NCBI RefSeq assembly: GCF_002843305.1
Contig: NZ_PGSG01000084.1
Location: forward strand, 1 to 61,204
Direction of reading: 5' to 3'
Length of the DNA stretch: 61,204 nucleotides
Source: Streptomyces barkulensis
GTDB taxonomy: Bacteria > Actinomycetota > Actinomycetes > Streptomycetales > Streptomycetaceae
Shown: positions 1 through 8,776 of the stretch, one piece after another
Layout: every line of letters begins with the position of its first letter
Numbering within the stretch: the stretch's first letter is position 1
Translations under genes and position numbers: made by a program
Notes under the pieces: model-generated
Databases searched by the model: none
What the model saw: only the letters and a program-made list of their open reading frames with translations
Told to the model about the DNA's origin: nothing

Positions 1-15
1 CGGGCCGGTTCGGGT

Positions 16-1794
16 TCAGTCCTTGATCTCGCAGATGACGGCGCCGGCGCTGACACCGGTGCCGACGGCGGCGGTCAGGCCCTTGACGGTGCCGGCGCGG
101 TGGGCGTTGATGGGCTGTTCCATCTTCATCGCCTCCAGCACCACGATCAGCTCGCCCTCGGCCACCGTCTGGCCCTCCTCGACGGCGATCTTGACGATGG
201 TGCCCTGCATCGGGGAGGCCAGCGCGTCACCGGAGGCGGCCGGACCGGACTTCCTGGCCGCGCGGCGTTTGGGGCGGGCGCCGCCGGCCGCGGCGGTACG
301 GGCCAGGGACATGCCCAGCGCGGCGGGCAGGGAGACCTCCAGGCGCTTGCCGCCGACCTCGACGACCACCGTCTCGCGGCCGGGCTCGTCGTCGTCCTCG
401 GCGTCCGCGCCGGGCGCGGTGAACGGGCTGATCTCGTTGACGAACTCGGTCTCGATCCACCGGGTGTGGACCTCGAAGGGGCCGGCGGGCCGGCCGTTGA
501 CCTCGGGGGCGAAGGCCGGGTCGGCGACCACCGTGCGGTGGAAGGGCAGGGCGGTGGCCATGCCCTCCACGGTGAACTCCGCCAGCGCCCGGGCGGCCCG
601 CTGCAGCGCCTGGGCCCGGGTGGCGCCGGTGACGATCAGCTTGGCCAGCAGCGAGTCCCAGGCCGGGCCGATGACCGAGCCGGACTCCACCCCGGCGTCC
701 AGGCGCACGCCCGGGCCGGCGGGCGGATCGAAGCGGGTGACGGTGCCCGGGGCGGGCAGGAAGCCCCGGCCGGGGTCCTCGCCGTTGATGCGGAACTCCA
801 GCGAGTGGCCGCGCACCGGCGGGTCGTCGTAGCCCAGCGGTTCGCCGTCGGCGATGCGGAACATCTCGCGCACCAGGTCCAGGCCGGTGACCTCCTCGGT
901 GACCGGGTGCTCGACCTGCAGGCGGGTGTTGACCTCCAGGAAGGAGATGGTGCCGTCCTGGCCGACCAGGAACTCGCAGGTGCCGGCGCCGACGTAGCCG
1001 GCCTCCTTCAGGATGGCCTTGGAGGCGCGGTACAGCTCGGCGTTCTGCGCGTCGGTCAGGAACGGGGCGGGGGCCTCCTCGACCAGTTTCTGGTGGCGGC
1101 GCTGCAGCGAGCAGTCCCGGGTGGAGACGACCACCACGTTGCCGTGGGTGTCGGCCAGGCACTGGGTCTCCACGTGCCGGGGCCGGTCCAGGTAGCGCTC
1201 CACGAAGCACTCGCCGCGGCCGAAGGCGGCCACCGCCTCGCGCACCGCGGAGTCGTACAGCTCGGGGACCTCCTCAAGGGTGCGGGCGACCTTCAGGCCG
1301 CGTCCGCCGCCGCCGAAGGCGGCCTTGATCGCGATGGGCAGGCCGTGCTCGGTGGCGAAGGCGACGACCTCGTCCGCGCCGGAGACCGGGTCGGGGGTGC
1401 CGGCCACCAGCGGGGCGCCGGCGCGCTGGGCGATGTGGCGGGCGGCGACCTTGTCGCCCAGGTCGCGGATGGCCTGCGGAGGCGGGCCGATCCAGGTCAG
1501 CCCGGCGTCGAGGACGGCCTGGGCGAAGTCGGCGTTCTCCGACAGGAAGCCGTAGCCGGGGTGGACCGCGTCGGCGCCGGAGTCGGCGGCGGCCCTGAGC
1601 ACCTTGTCCATGTCCAGGTAGCTGGTGGCGGGGGTGTCGCCACCGAGCGCGAAGGCCTCGTCCGCCGCCCGCACGTGGAGCGCGTCCCGGTCCGGGTCGG
1701 CGTAGACGGCCACGCTCGCGATCCCGGCGTCCCGGCAGGCCCGGGCGACCCGGACAGCGATTTCACCGCGATTGGCGATGAGCACCTTGCGCAC
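16..1794 (-). CDS. accA2: Acyl-CoA carboxylase alpha chain (biotin carboxylase + biotin carrier)
   Basis: This protein carboxylates its own biotin with ATP and bicarbonate, then hands the carboxyl group to a beta subunit that makes malonyl- or methylmalonyl-CoA. It has 592 aa. The N terminus begins with the biotin carboxylase signature [15 protein letters not shown], a glycine-rich ATP-grasp loop ([11 protein letters not shown]) follows, and the C-terminal biotinyl domain has EAMKME with Lys557 as the biotinylation site. I chose the GTG at 1794 because a strong AAGGAGGAAG ribosome site (about 1801-1810) lies just upstream; an ATG 33 bases further upstream has no such site. The gene sits near pccB, pccE and birA, its expected partners and its modifying ligase. 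The symbol follows S. coelicolor gene order from memory; shared use by several beta subunits is family knowledge. Confidence 0.93.
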   Translation of the reverse strand: MRKVLIANRGEIAVRVARACRDAGIASVAVYADPDRDALHVRAADEAFALGGDTPATSYLDMDKVLRAAADSGADAVHPGYGFLSENADFAQAVLDAGLTWIGPPPQAIRDLGDKVAARHIAQRAGAPLVAGTPDPVSGADEVVAFATEHGLPIAIKAAFGGGGRGLKVARTLEEVPELYDSAVREAVAAFGRGECFVERYLDRPRHVETQCLADTHGNVVVVSTRDCSLQRRHQKLVEEAPAPFLTDAQNAELYRASKAILKEAGYVGAGTCEFLVGQDGTISFLEVNTRLQVEHPVTEEVTGLDLVREMFRIADGEPLGYDDPPVRGHSLEFRINGEDPGRGFLPAPGTVTRFDPPAGPGVRLDAGVESGSVIGPAWDSLLAKLIVTGATRAQALQRAARALAEFTVEGMATALPFHRTVVADPAFAPEVNGRPAGPFEVHTRWIETEFVNEISPFTAPGADAEDDDEPGRETVVVEVGGKRLEVSLPAALGMSLARTAAAGGARPKRRAARKSGPAASGDALASPMQGTIVKIAVEEGQTVAEGELIVVLEAMKMEQPINAHRAGTVKGLTAAVGTGVSAGAVICEIKD

Positions 1795-2171
1795 GATGGC
1801 TTCCTCCTTGGCGCTGGGCCGCAACATATGAGCGATGTGAGTTTAGGTATCGGCGACACCGCAGGCCGAGTCGCCCAGGGGGGTGAGCTTGCCCACACGG
1901 AATGTGATCCCGAAAGTCCCCGGGAGCCCAAATCCCTTGTGGGTACACGGTACGCCGCGATCTCGCGTCCGGCTGGAGATCTTCGGTGTGGTCAAGGTTA
2001 CTGTCCGGCTGAGAAACGAGCGTCCCTGACTCTTTGTGGGATTCCTACGAACGGAGGGGTGATTCTTTGCCGGGGCGCGAGGTCTTTCCCGAGCCGTTAC
2101 CCGTTAGTAGCATGCGCGCTGTCGAAGGGGCCGCGCACCGCGCGCCCACGGGACGAGGGGTGGGGGACGGG
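1795..2171. other. Divergent intergenic region, no gene seen
   Basis: This is the leader and promoter space between accA2 (leftward) and a small membrane protein gene (rightward). I see the accA2 ribosome site at its left edge but no convincing -10/-35 pair, RNA or conserved small reading frame. Confidence 0.5.
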
Positions 2172-2672
2172 ATGGCGCTCAGAAGGCCGGTGGCCCTGAC
2201 GGCGGCCGCCGTGCTCGCGGCCGAAGCCGCCGGCGCCGGGTGGCTGCACTGGGTCCTGGGCCTCATGGTCGACCGTCAGGAGATGTCCCTGGCCGGGCTC
2301 GACCCGCACCTGATGGCCCTCTCGACGTGGACCGGCGGTGTGCTCGTCGGCGCCTACCTGCTGCTGTGCGCCGCACTGCTGCTGCGTACGGGGCTGGCCG
2401 ACCGGCCGCCCGGCCGCCCCTCCCGCGCCCTGCTGGTCGCCGCGGCCGTGGTGCACGGGGTGCTCGGCGCCCTCGGCGTCGGGCTGGTTGGCTGGGCCGC
2501 GTTCGCGGCCATGATGCTCGTGCTGGGACTGCTGGTGCTGACCCTGGTGGCGTACGGCCCCCGCGGCCGTACGAAGGAGACGCGGGGTCCGGACGCGCCG
2601 GAGGGCCCGGAGGGATCCGGGGAGGCTCCGGCGGGACCGGCCGGGCCGCCTCTTACGCCCACAGCTCCGTGA
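2172..2672 (+). CDS. Small multi-pass membrane protein of unknown function
   Basis: A 166-aa hydrophobic protein with about four predicted membrane spans: near residues 7-25, 48-68, 80-100 and 105-122. A charged, Pro/Glu-rich cytoplasmic-looking tail follows (about 125-166). I chose the ATG at 2172 because it begins right at the first hydrophobic segment ([19 protein letters not shown]); in-frame starts further upstream would add a polar extension with no clear ribosome site. It is convergent with maf and the two genes overlap tail to tail by 20 bases. I recognise no catalytic motif and cannot assign a function. Confidence 0.72.
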   Translation: MALRRPVALTAAAVLAAEAAGAGWLHWVLGLMVDRQEMSLAGLDPHLMALSTWTGGVLVGAYLLLCAALLLRTGLADRPPGRPSRALLVAAAVVHGVLGALGVGLVGWAAFAAMMLVLGLLVLTLVAYGPRGRTKETRGPDAPEGPEGSGEAPAGPAGPPLTPTAP

Positions 2673-3267
2673 CGGAGACGCCCAGTTCGGCCAGGAGGCG
2701 GCGCAGCAGCGGCAGCGACAGCCCGATGACGTTGCCGTGGTCGCCCTCGATGCCGTCGACGAAGGGGGCCGAGCGGCCGTCGAGGGTGAAGGCGCCCGCG
2801 ACGTGCAGCGGTTCGCCGCTGGCGACGTAGGCGGCGATCTCCTCGTCGCTCGGCTCACCGAAGCGGACGGTGGTGGCGGCGGTCGCCGAGACGCGGCGGC
2901 CGGTGGCCGTGTCCACCACGCAGTGCCCGGTCACCAGGACGCCCGCCCGCCCGCGCATGTCCTTCCAGCGGGCCGTGGCCTCCTCGGCGTCCGCCGGCTT
3001 GCCCAGCGGCCGCCCGTCCAGCTCCAGCACCGAGTCGCAGCCGACGACGAGTGCGCCCGCGGCCTCGGGGCGCCCCGCCACGGCGCCGGCCTTCGCCTCG
3101 GCCAGCAGCAGGGCCAGCTCGCCCGGGGTGGGGGCGTCCAGGGCGTCCTCGTCCACACCGCTGACGATCACCTCGGGCACCATCCCCGCCTGCCTGAGCA
3201 GCCCGAGCCGGGCGGGGGACTGGGAGGCGAGGACGAGACGGCGGCGGGGCGCGTTGGTGTGGGCCAT
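2653..3267 (-). CDS. maf: Maf-family nucleoside triphosphate pyrophosphatase
   Basis: A house-cleaning enzyme that hydrolyses non-canonical or modified nucleoside triphosphates to monophosphates, acting in the cytosol. The 204-aa protein has the Maf N-terminal loop ([18 protein letters not shown], about residues 11-28), the acidic SGVDED segment, the [11 protein letters not shown] motif and the C-terminal [15 protein letters not shown] segment near the substrate pocket. The ATG at 3267 gives the usual family length of about 200 aa; an ATG three codons earlier is possible. It is the last gene of a leftward group after pccB, pccE and a 39-aa membrane protein, an arrangement I recall as conserved in Streptomyces. 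The substrate cannot be decided from sequence. Confidence 0.9.
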   Translation of the reverse strand: MAHTNAPRRRLVLASQSPARLGLLRQAGMVPEVIVSGVDEDALDAPTPGELALLLAEAKAGAVAGRPEAAGALVVGCDSVLELDGRPLGKPADAEEATARWKDMRGRAGVLVTGHCVVDTATGRRVSATAATTVRFGEPSDEEIAAYVASGEPLHVAGAFTLDGRSAPFVDGIEGDHGNVIGLSLPLLRRLLAELGVSVTELWA

Positions 3268-3317
3268 ACGGCCCATCCTAGGAAGCCTCCCGACCGCCCG
3301 GGGCCGGGGCCGCTCGC

Positions 3318-3437
3318 TCACAGCAGCAGGAAGACCGCCACCATGGCGACGGCGAGCAGCCAGCCGGTGCGGCGGAGCATCGCCTGGGTGGTGCGCAGCT
3401 CCTCGGGGGGTTCGTCGGCCGGGTCGGACCAGAGCAT
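3318..3437 (-). CDS. 39-aa single-span membrane protein (MmpB-like)
   Basis: A very short gene that is easily missed. Its product starts [20 protein letters not shown], then has a basic turn (LRRTGW) and one C-terminal membrane span ending VAVFLLL. Start ATG 3437 and stop TGA 3318-3320 are clear, and the amphipathic-then-hydrophobic pattern argues for real coding. It lies between the epsilon-subunit gene and maf on the same strand. It resembles short actinomycete proteins that I recall being annotated as morphogenic membrane protein MmpB; that name is from memory. The function is not evident from sequence. Confidence 0.7.
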   Translation of the reverse strand: MLWSDPADEPPEELRTTQAMLRRTGWLLAVAMVAVFLLL

Positions 3438-3460
3438 GCCCCGATCCTGCGCCACGGCCG

Positions 3461-3498
3461 GGCCGGGCGCCTGAGTACGCGTACTCAGGCGCCCGGCC
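3461..3498. terminator. Perfect 38-base palindrome between pccE and the 39-aa gene
   Basis: Two 19-base arms are exactly self-complementary around TACGCGTA. On the minus strand the hairpin falls 29 bases after the pccE stop and 24 bases before the next start, so it may end or attenuate the pccB-pccE transcript and set a lower level for the 39-aa gene and maf. Confidence 0.65.
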
Positions 3499-3527
3499 GT
3501 GTGCGGTGTCTCTCGCCGATGGGCAGG

Positions 3528-3743
3528 TCAGGCGGGCCAGTACGCCGTCCGCCAGGCCCGCGGGCCCGGGTGCGGCAGGCGGTGGCCGGGGACGGTGCGG
3601 GCCGGGTCCGACCACTCCGAGCCGCGCTCGGCGGACCCGTCGGCCTCCTCCGCGGCCGCGAGGGCCGCGGCCCGGGTGCGCACCACCGCCAGGGCGGCGG
3701 CCAGTTCCTCGGGGGTCGGGTTGCCGCGTACGACCTTGATCAC
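3528..3743 (-). CDS. pccE: Acyl-CoA carboxylase epsilon subunit
   Basis: A 71-aa small subunit found in actinomycete acyl-CoA carboxylases that increases activity of the alpha-beta complex. The sequence begins [20 protein letters not shown], the hallmark N terminus of the family, followed by a helical Ala-rich stretch, an acidic linker and a C terminus rich in Trp/Pro/Arg (WRTAYWPA) that matches the family pattern. It lies 57 bases downstream of pccB on the same strand, which fits co-expression with its beta partner. Because the neighbour is a propionyl-type beta subunit, I call it PccE rather than AccE. Confidence 0.9.
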   Translation of the reverse strand: MIKVVRGNPTPEELAAALAVVRTRAAALAAAEEADGSAERGSEWSDPARTVPGHRLPHPGPRAWRTAYWPA

Positions 3744-3800
3744 GTCACGGTCTCCTCGCTGTCGCGGGCGGTCAGGGCGGTCAGGGCGGTCACGGGGCGG

Positions 3801-5408
3801 TCAGAGGGGGATGTTGCCGTGCTTCTTCGGCGGCAGCGACTCGCGCTTGTTGCGCAGCGAGCGCAGGCCCCGCACGATGTGGCGGCGCGTCTCGGAGGGC
3901 ACCACCACCGCGTCCACGTACCCGCGCTCGGCGGCCACGTACGGGTTGAGCAGGGTGTCCTCGTACTCGGCGGTCAGCTTCGCCCGCAGCTCCTCGCGCT
4001 CCTCGTCCGTCTTCGCCGCCGCCAGCGTCCTGCGGTGCAGGATGTTGACCGCGCCCTGCGCGCCCATCACCGCGATCTGGGCGGTGGGCCAGGCGAGGTT
4101 GAGGTCGGCGCCCAGGTGCTTGGAGCCCATCACGTCGTACGCGCCGCCGAACGCCTTGCGGGTGATGACGGTGATCAGCGGCACCGTCGCCTCGGCGTAG
4201 GCGTAGATCAGCTTGGCGCCGCGCCGGATGATGCCGCCGTACTCCTGGTCGGTGCCGGGCAGGAAGCCGGGCACGTCCACGAAGGTCAGCACGGGGACGT
4301 TGAAGGCGTCGCAGGTGCGCACGAAGCGCGCGGCCTTCTCGGAGGCGTCGATGTCCAGGCAGCCGGCGAACTGCATCGGCTGGTTGGCGACGATCCCGAC
4401 CGGGTGGCCCTCCACCCGGCCGAAGCCGGTGAGGATGTTCGGCGCGAACAGCGGCTGGGTCTCCAGGAACTCGCCGTCGTCCAGCACGTGCTCGATCACG
4501 CCGTGCATGTCGTACGGCTGGTTGGCCGAGTCCGGGATCAGCGTGTCCAGTTCGAGGTCGGTCCCGGAGGTCTCCAGGTCCGCCTCCTCGGGGAAGGCGG
4601 GCGGCTCGGAGAGGTTGTTGGACGGCAGGTACGACAGCAGCGCCTTGACGTACTCGACCGCGTCCTCCTCGCCGGAGGCCATGTAGTGCGCCACGCCGGA
4701 GGTGGAGTTGTGGGTGCGGGCGCCGCCCAGCTCCTCGAAGCCGACGTCCTCGCCGGTGACGGTCTTGATGACGTCGGGGCCGGTGATGAACATGTGCGAG
4801 GTCTGGTCGACCATCACCGTGAAGTCGGTGATCGCCGGGGAGTAGACCGCGCCGCCCGCGCACGGACCCACCACCAGCGAGATCTGCGGGATCACACCGG
4901 AGGCGTGGGTGTTGCGGCGGAAGATCTCGCCGTAGGCGCCGAGCGAGGCCACACCCTCCTGGATGCGGGCGCCGCCGGAGTCGTTGATGCCGATGACCGG
5001 GCAGCCGGTCTTCAGCGCGAAGTCCATCACCTTGACGATCTTCTGGCCGTAGACCTCGCCCAGCGCGCCGCCGAAGACGGTGAAGTCCTGGGAGAAGACG
5101 GCCACCGGGCGGCCGTCGACCGTGCCGTAGCCGGTGACGACACCGTCGCCGTAGGGGCGGTTGGCGTCCAGGCCGAAGTTGGTCGAGCGGTGGCGGGCGA
5201 ACTCGTCCAGCTCGGTGAACGACCCCTCGTCCAGGAGCAGTTCGATTCGCTCGCGGGCGGTCAGCTTGCCCTTGGCGTGCTGCTTTTCCACCGCGCGCGC
5301 CGAACCCGCGTGCGTGGCCTCCTCGATGCGCCGCCGCAGATCCGCGATCCTGCCCGCGGTCGTGTGACGATCCTGGTCCTCGGGGGCTGGGCTCTGCTGC
5401 TCGGACAC
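3801..5408 (-). CDS. pccB: Propionyl-CoA carboxylase beta chain (carboxyltransferase)
   Basis: Carboxyltransferase subunit that moves CO2 from carboxybiotin to propionyl-CoA, giving methylmalonyl-CoA, an extender unit and anaplerotic metabolite. The 535-aa protein is full length, with crotonase-like halves: [11 protein letters not shown] (about 142-152) and [12 protein letters not shown] (about 181-192) form the first oxyanion region, and [19 protein letters not shown] the second. Asp425 in GGAYDVMG corresponds to the residue reported to set specificity (Asp422 in S. coelicolor PccB; Ile in AccB-type subunits), so I expect a propionyl-CoA preference. The start ATG 5408 yields [11 protein letters not shown]. 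It is divergent from birA and followed by pccE. Confidence 0.95.
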   Translation of the reverse strand: MSEQQSPAPEDQDRHTTAGRIADLRRRIEEATHAGSARAVEKQHAKGKLTARERIELLLDEGSFTELDEFARHRSTNFGLDANRPYGDGVVTGYGTVDGRPVAVFSQDFTVFGGALGEVYGQKIVKVMDFALKTGCPVIGINDSGGARIQEGVASLGAYGEIFRRNTHASGVIPQISLVVGPCAGGAVYSPAITDFTVMVDQTSHMFITGPDVIKTVTGEDVGFEELGGARTHNSTSGVAHYMASGEEDAVEYVKALLSYLPSNNLSEPPAFPEEADLETSGTDLELDTLIPDSANQPYDMHGVIEHVLDDGEFLETQPLFAPNILTGFGRVEGHPVGIVANQPMQFAGCLDIDASEKAARFVRTCDAFNVPVLTFVDVPGFLPGTDQEYGGIIRRGAKLIYAYAEATVPLITVITRKAFGGAYDVMGSKHLGADLNLAWPTAQIAVMGAQGAVNILHRRTLAAAKTDEEREELRAKLTAEYEDTLLNPYVAAERGYVDAVVVPSETRRHIVRGLRSLRNKRESLPPKKHGNIPL

Positions 5409-5439
5409 GGGCTGCGGCTCCTCGTCGTGGCGTGCGGTC

Positions 5440-5467
5440 GTCGTGCGTCGTGCGTCGTGCGTCGTGG
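5440..5467. repeat. 7-base tandem repeat in the pccB leader
   Basis: Four near-perfect copies of GTCGTGC lie in the divergent pccB/birA intergenic region, within the likely pccB leader. A role is unknown; replication slippage would make the copy number variable. Confidence 0.75.
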
Positions 5468-5533
5468 CGTCTGGCTACCGACTCGTAGCGTATCGGCGCG
5501 GGAGTGATCCGGCGGTGCGGCGTTTGCCACACC

Positions 5534-5547
5534 TAATCTGTCTTGCA
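5534..5547 (+). promoter_or_regulatory. Candidate leaderless promoter of birA
   Basis: TAATCT at 5534-5539 fits a -10 element and lies 7 bases before the birA ATG at 5547, so transcription would start at or next to the start codon. No good -35 hexamer is visible and there is no ribosome site, consistent with a leaderless mRNA. Confidence 0.4.
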
Positions 5548-6425
5548 TGACACCGAACGACCCGTCGGACAGTCCCTGGTCGGACCTGGAGCGCCCCCCG
5601 CTGAACGCCGCCTCGCTGCGCCGTGCGCTGGTGCGGCCCGAATCGCTGTGGACCTCGCTGGAGGTGGTGGACTCCACCGGCTCCACCAACACCGACCTCG
5701 CCGCGCGGGCCGCCCGCGGCGAGGCACGGGAGGGGGAGGTGCTGGTCGCCGAGCGGCAGACCGCGGGGCGCGGGCGGCTGGAGCGCACCTGGACGGCGCC
5801 CGCCCGCTCGGGGCTGTTCCTCTCCGTGCTGCTGACCCCCGAGGCGCCCGCCGACCGGTGGAGCTGGCTGCCGCTGCTCGCCGGGGTCGCCACCGCCTCC
5901 GCCCTGTCCCGCGTCGCCGGGGCGGACGTGGTGCTGAAGTGGCCCAACGACGTCCTGGTGCGCTCCGGGGACGAGGAGCGCAAGATCGGCGGCATCCTCT
6001 CAGAGCGGGTCGAACGCCCCGGCGGCCACGCCGCCGTGGTGCTGGGCATCGGTCTCAACGTCACACTGCGCGAGGAGGAACTGCCGGTGCCCGGGGCAGG
6101 CTCCCTGGCCCTGGCGGGCGCGCGCGTCACCGACCGCGACACCCTGCTGCGCGCGGTGCTGCGCTCCGTGGAGGAGTGGTACGGCCGCTGGCGGGAGGCC
6201 GGCGGCGACCCGGAGGCGAGCGGAGCGCGCGAGGCGTACACCGCCGGCTGCGCCACGCTGGGCCGGCGGGTGCGCGCGGTGCTGCCCGGGGAGCGCGAAC
6301 TGCTGGGCGAGGCGGTCGCCGTGGACGGTGCGGGACGCCTGGTCCTGGCCGGCGCCGAGGGTGTGCAGCAGCCGGTGGGCGCGGGTGACATCGTGCACCT
6401 CAGGCCCGGTTCACAGGGGGAGTAG
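5547..6425 (+). CDS. birA: Biotin--[acetyl-CoA-carboxylase] ligase
   Basis: Activates biotin to biotinyl-AMP and attaches it to the Lys of EAMKM in carrier domains such as the accA2 product. The 292-aa protein has the catalytic domain motifs DSTGSTNTDL (about 42-51), AERQTAGRGRLERTW (about 68-82, the biotinyl-AMP loop with GRGR), LKWPNDVLV (about 133-141), KIGGIL (about 149-154) and IGLNV, and a C-terminal SH3-like domain (about 235-287). It lacks the N-terminal DNA-binding domain of bifunctional BirA repressors, so it is likely enzyme only. It is divergent from pccB, which places ligase and substrate complex side by side. Confidence 0.95.
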   Translation: MTPNDPSDSPWSDLERPPLNAASLRRALVRPESLWTSLEVVDSTGSTNTDLAARAARGEAREGEVLVAERQTAGRGRLERTWTAPARSGLFLSVLLTPEAPADRWSWLPLLAGVATASALSRVAGADVVLKWPNDVLVRSGDEERKIGGILSERVERPGGHAAVVLGIGLNVTLREEELPVPGAGSLALAGARVTDRDTLLRAVLRSVEEWYGRWREAGGDPEASGAREAYTAGCATLGRRVRAVLPGERELLGEAVAVDGAGRLVLAGAEGVQQPVGAGDIVHLRPGSQGE

Positions 6426-6534
6426 GGGCGGCCGCGGGAGCGGTCGCCGGGAGAGTGAGCCAGGGCACACCTGCCGTATCGTTGAGTCGACCCAGCGCGG
6501 CGGGCGCGGCGGCAGTGAGTGGATCGGAAGGGCA

Positions 6535-7725
6535 GTGGACGACTCGGGCACCCCAGCCGAAGAGCCGGCGACGGACGGCGAAGCGGCCGGTGAGGCGGCC
6601 GGTGAGGCGGACGGTGAGGTGACCGATGGGGTGACCGGTGAGGCGGACGGTGAGGTGACCGGTGAGGCGGCCGGTGGGGCGGCTCACGAACAGGCCCCTT
6701 TGGAGGGGGACCCCCTCGCGCTCCGCATCGAGCAGCTGATCCTCGGCGCCGGCCGGCAGTACACGCCCTTCCAGGCGGCCCGCGCCGCCGACGTCCCCAT
6801 GGAGCTGGCCGCCCGCTTCTGGCGCGCGATGGGGTTCGCCGACATCGGCCAGGCCAAGGCGCTCACCGAGACGGACGTGATCGCGCTGCGGCGGCTGGCC
6901 GGCCTGGTGGAGGCGGGGCTGCTGAGCGAGGCGATGGCGGTGCAGGTGGCGCGGTCCACCGGGCAGACCACCGCGCGGCTGGCCGAGTGGCAGATCGACT
7001 CCTTCCTGGAGGGCCTGACCGAGCCGCCCGAGCCGGGCATGACCCGCACCGAGGTGGCCTACCCGCTGGTCGAACTGCTGCTGCCGGAACTCCAGGAGTT
7101 CCTGGTGTACGTCTGGCGGCGGCAGCTCGCCGCCGCCACCGGCCGGGTGGTGCAGGCGGCCGACGACGAGGAGATGGTGGACCGGCGCCTGGCGGTCGCC
7201 TTCGCCGATCTGGTCGGTTTCACCCGGCTGACGCGCCGGCTGGAGGAGGAGGAGCTGGGCGAGCTGGTCGAGGCGTTCGAGACCACCGCCGCCGATCTGG
7301 TCGCCGCGCACGGCGGCCGGCTGATCAAGACGCTCGGCGACGAGGTGCTCTACGTCGCCGACGACGCGGGCACCGCGGCCGAGATCGGGCTGCGGCTGAT
7401 CGAGACCCTGGCCAACGACGCGACGATGCCGGAGCTGCGGGTGGGCATGGCCCTGGGCACGGTCACCACCCGGATGGGCGATGTCTTCGGCAACACGGTC
7501 AACCTGGCCAGCCGGCTGACCTCGATAGCGCCCAAGGACGCGGTGCTGGTGGACGGCGCGCTGCGCGCCGAGCTGGTGGCCGCCGGGGAGGCGCCGGAGT
7601 CGGAGAAGGAGACGGACGCCGACGCGCCGTACCGCTTCGCGCTGCGGCCCCTCTACCAGCGCCCGGTGCGCGGCCTGGGCGTCATCGAGCCCTGGCTGCT
7701 GACCCGCCGCGCCCCCGGCTCCTGA
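6535..7725 (+). CDS. cya: Class III adenylate cyclase
   Basis: Makes cyclic AMP from ATP; in Streptomyces cAMP influences germination and development. The 396-aa protein starts at GTG 6535, preceded by GGAAGGGC. Residues 15-50 are a low-complexity GEAA/GEVT repeat, 60-210 a helical domain, and 216-390 the cyclase catalytic domain: AFADLVGFTRLT holds the first metal Asp (Asp225), IKTLGDEVLYVAD the second (Asp269), and DVFGNTVNLASRL supplies the ribose/transition-state residues. No membrane span is visible, so it should be cytosolic. The S. coelicolor homologue is called Cya by synteny (memory). The N-terminal repeat is unusual and is entered separately. Confidence 0.92.
   Translation: MDDSGTPAEEPATDGEAAGEAAGEADGEVTDGVTGEADGEVTGEAAGGAAHEQAPLEGDPLALRIEQLILGAGRQYTPFQAARAADVPMELAARFWRAMGFADIGQAKALTETDVIALRRLAGLVEAGLLSEAMAVQVARSTGQTTARLAEWQIDSFLEGLTEPPEPGMTRTEVAYPLVELLLPELQEFLVYVWRRQLAAATGRVVQAADDEEMVDRRLAVAFADLVGFTRLTRRLEEEELGELVEAFETTAADLVAAHGGRLIKTLGDEVLYVADDAGTAAEIGLRLIETLANDATMPELRVGMALGTVTTRMGDVFGNTVNLASRLTSIAPKDAVLVDGALRAELVAAGEAPESEKETDADAPYRFALRPLYQRPVRGLGVIEPWLLTRRAPGS
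6577..6684 (+). repeat. Nine 12-base in-frame repeats in the cya 5' end
   Basis: Nine consecutive units of the type GGTGAGGCGGCC encode GEAA, GEAD, GEVT or close variants, making an acidic disordered tail before the cyclase. The 12-base unit keeps frame when copy number changes. Confidence 0.9.
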
Positions 7726-7865
7726 CCGCCGTCCGGCGGTCTCGCACCACCCCGGCTCGCGGCGCCCCCCGTCCGCGTACCGCCGCCCGCCCCTGACGTG
7801 CCGGGCGGGGCGGATGGCATGATGCGCCCGTACACCAGTGAGCGATCGTTAACCGGAAGGGCTGC

Positions 7866-8687
7866 GTGGGCGACGTGAGCGAGGGCGTGGGCGAGGAGCG
7901 GTTCGGCGAGTGGGTCGCGGTGCGGCGGGAGCCGGAGGGACACGTCGCCGAGCTGGTGCTGGACCGGCCGAAGGCGATGAACGCCGTCTCCACCGAGATG
8001 GCCCGGAACATCGGGGACGCCTGCGCCGCGCTCGCGGCGGACCGGCGGGTGCGCGCCGTGGTGCTCTCCTCCACCCACGAGCGGGCGTTCTGCGTGGGCG
8101 CGGACCTGAAGGAGCGCAACTCCTTCAGCGACGCCGACCTGTCCCGGCAGCGGCCGTACGCCCGCGCCGCCTACACCGGGGTGCTGGAGCTGCCGATGCC
8201 GACGATCGCCGCCGTGCACGGGTTCGCGCTCGGCGGCGGCTTCGAGCTGGCCCTGTCCTGCGACCTGATCGTCGCCGACCCCACCGCGGTGGTCGGCCTG
8301 CCGGAGGTGTCGGTCGGGGTGATCCCCGGCGGCGGCGGCACCCAGCTCCTGCCGCGCCGGGTGGGCGCCGCCCGCGCCGCGGAGCTGGTCTTCACCGCGC
8401 GCCGGGTGGAGGCCGACGAGGCCCGCGGGCTGGGCCTGGTCGACCATCTGGCGGCCCGCGGCGAGGACCGCGCCGAGGCGCTGGAGCTGGCCCGGCGCAT
8501 CGCCGCCAACTCCCCGGTGGGCCTGCGGGCGGCCAAGCGGGCGCTGCGCACCGGATGGGGGATGAACCTGCGCGCCGGTCTGGAGGTCGAGGACGCGGCC
8601 TGGCGCTCGGTGGCGTTCTCCGGCGACCGGGCCGAGGGGGTCGCCGCCTTCAACGAGAAGCGGGCCCCGCGCTGGCCGGGGGAGTGA
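7866..8687 (+). CDS. Enoyl-CoA hydratase/isomerase family protein
   Basis: A crotonase-fold enzyme, probably adding water to enoyl-CoA in fatty or branched-chain acid breakdown. The 273-aa protein carries LDRPKAMNAVS (about 38-48), the oxyanion-hole segments FCVGADLKE (about 75-83) and HGFALGGGFELALSCD (about 119-134), and SVGVIPGGGGTQLLPR, where Glu and Pro residues of the hydratase family lie (PEVSVGVIPGGGG). Start is GTG 7866, with GGAAGG upstream (about 7856-7861). It sits alone between cya and a diguanylate cyclase with no pathway partner nearby, so the exact acyl substrate is open. Confidence 0.88.
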   Translation: MGDVSEGVGEERFGEWVAVRREPEGHVAELVLDRPKAMNAVSTEMARNIGDACAALAADRRVRAVVLSSTHERAFCVGADLKERNSFSDADLSRQRPYARAAYTGVLELPMPTIAAVHGFALGGGFELALSCDLIVADPTAVVGLPEVSVGVIPGGGGTQLLPRRVGAARAAELVFTARRVEADEARGLGLVDHLAARGEDRAEALELARRIAANSPVGLRAAKRALRTGWGMNLRAGLEVEDAAWRSVAFSGDRAEGVAAFNEKRAPRWPGE

Positions 8688-8776
8688 CCCGGCGACGAGC
8701 GGGCACGAGCCCGGTGAGCCGGACGGGCCGGTGCGAGCCGGTCGGCGACCCGGAGTGAAGGCCCATAACCTGGGTC

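Noticed and set aside
100..2199. A 699-codon open frame on the opposite strand of accA2
   Set aside because: It mirrors the strong third-position GC of accA2, has Gly/Arg/Ala/Val-heavy composition and no domain. The same applies to other long antisense frames, for example over pccB, the S8 protease, secDF and pckG.
5543..6388. Alternative frames inside birA
   Set aside because: They lack any biotin ligase or other motif, while the 292-aa frame has all catalytic segments.
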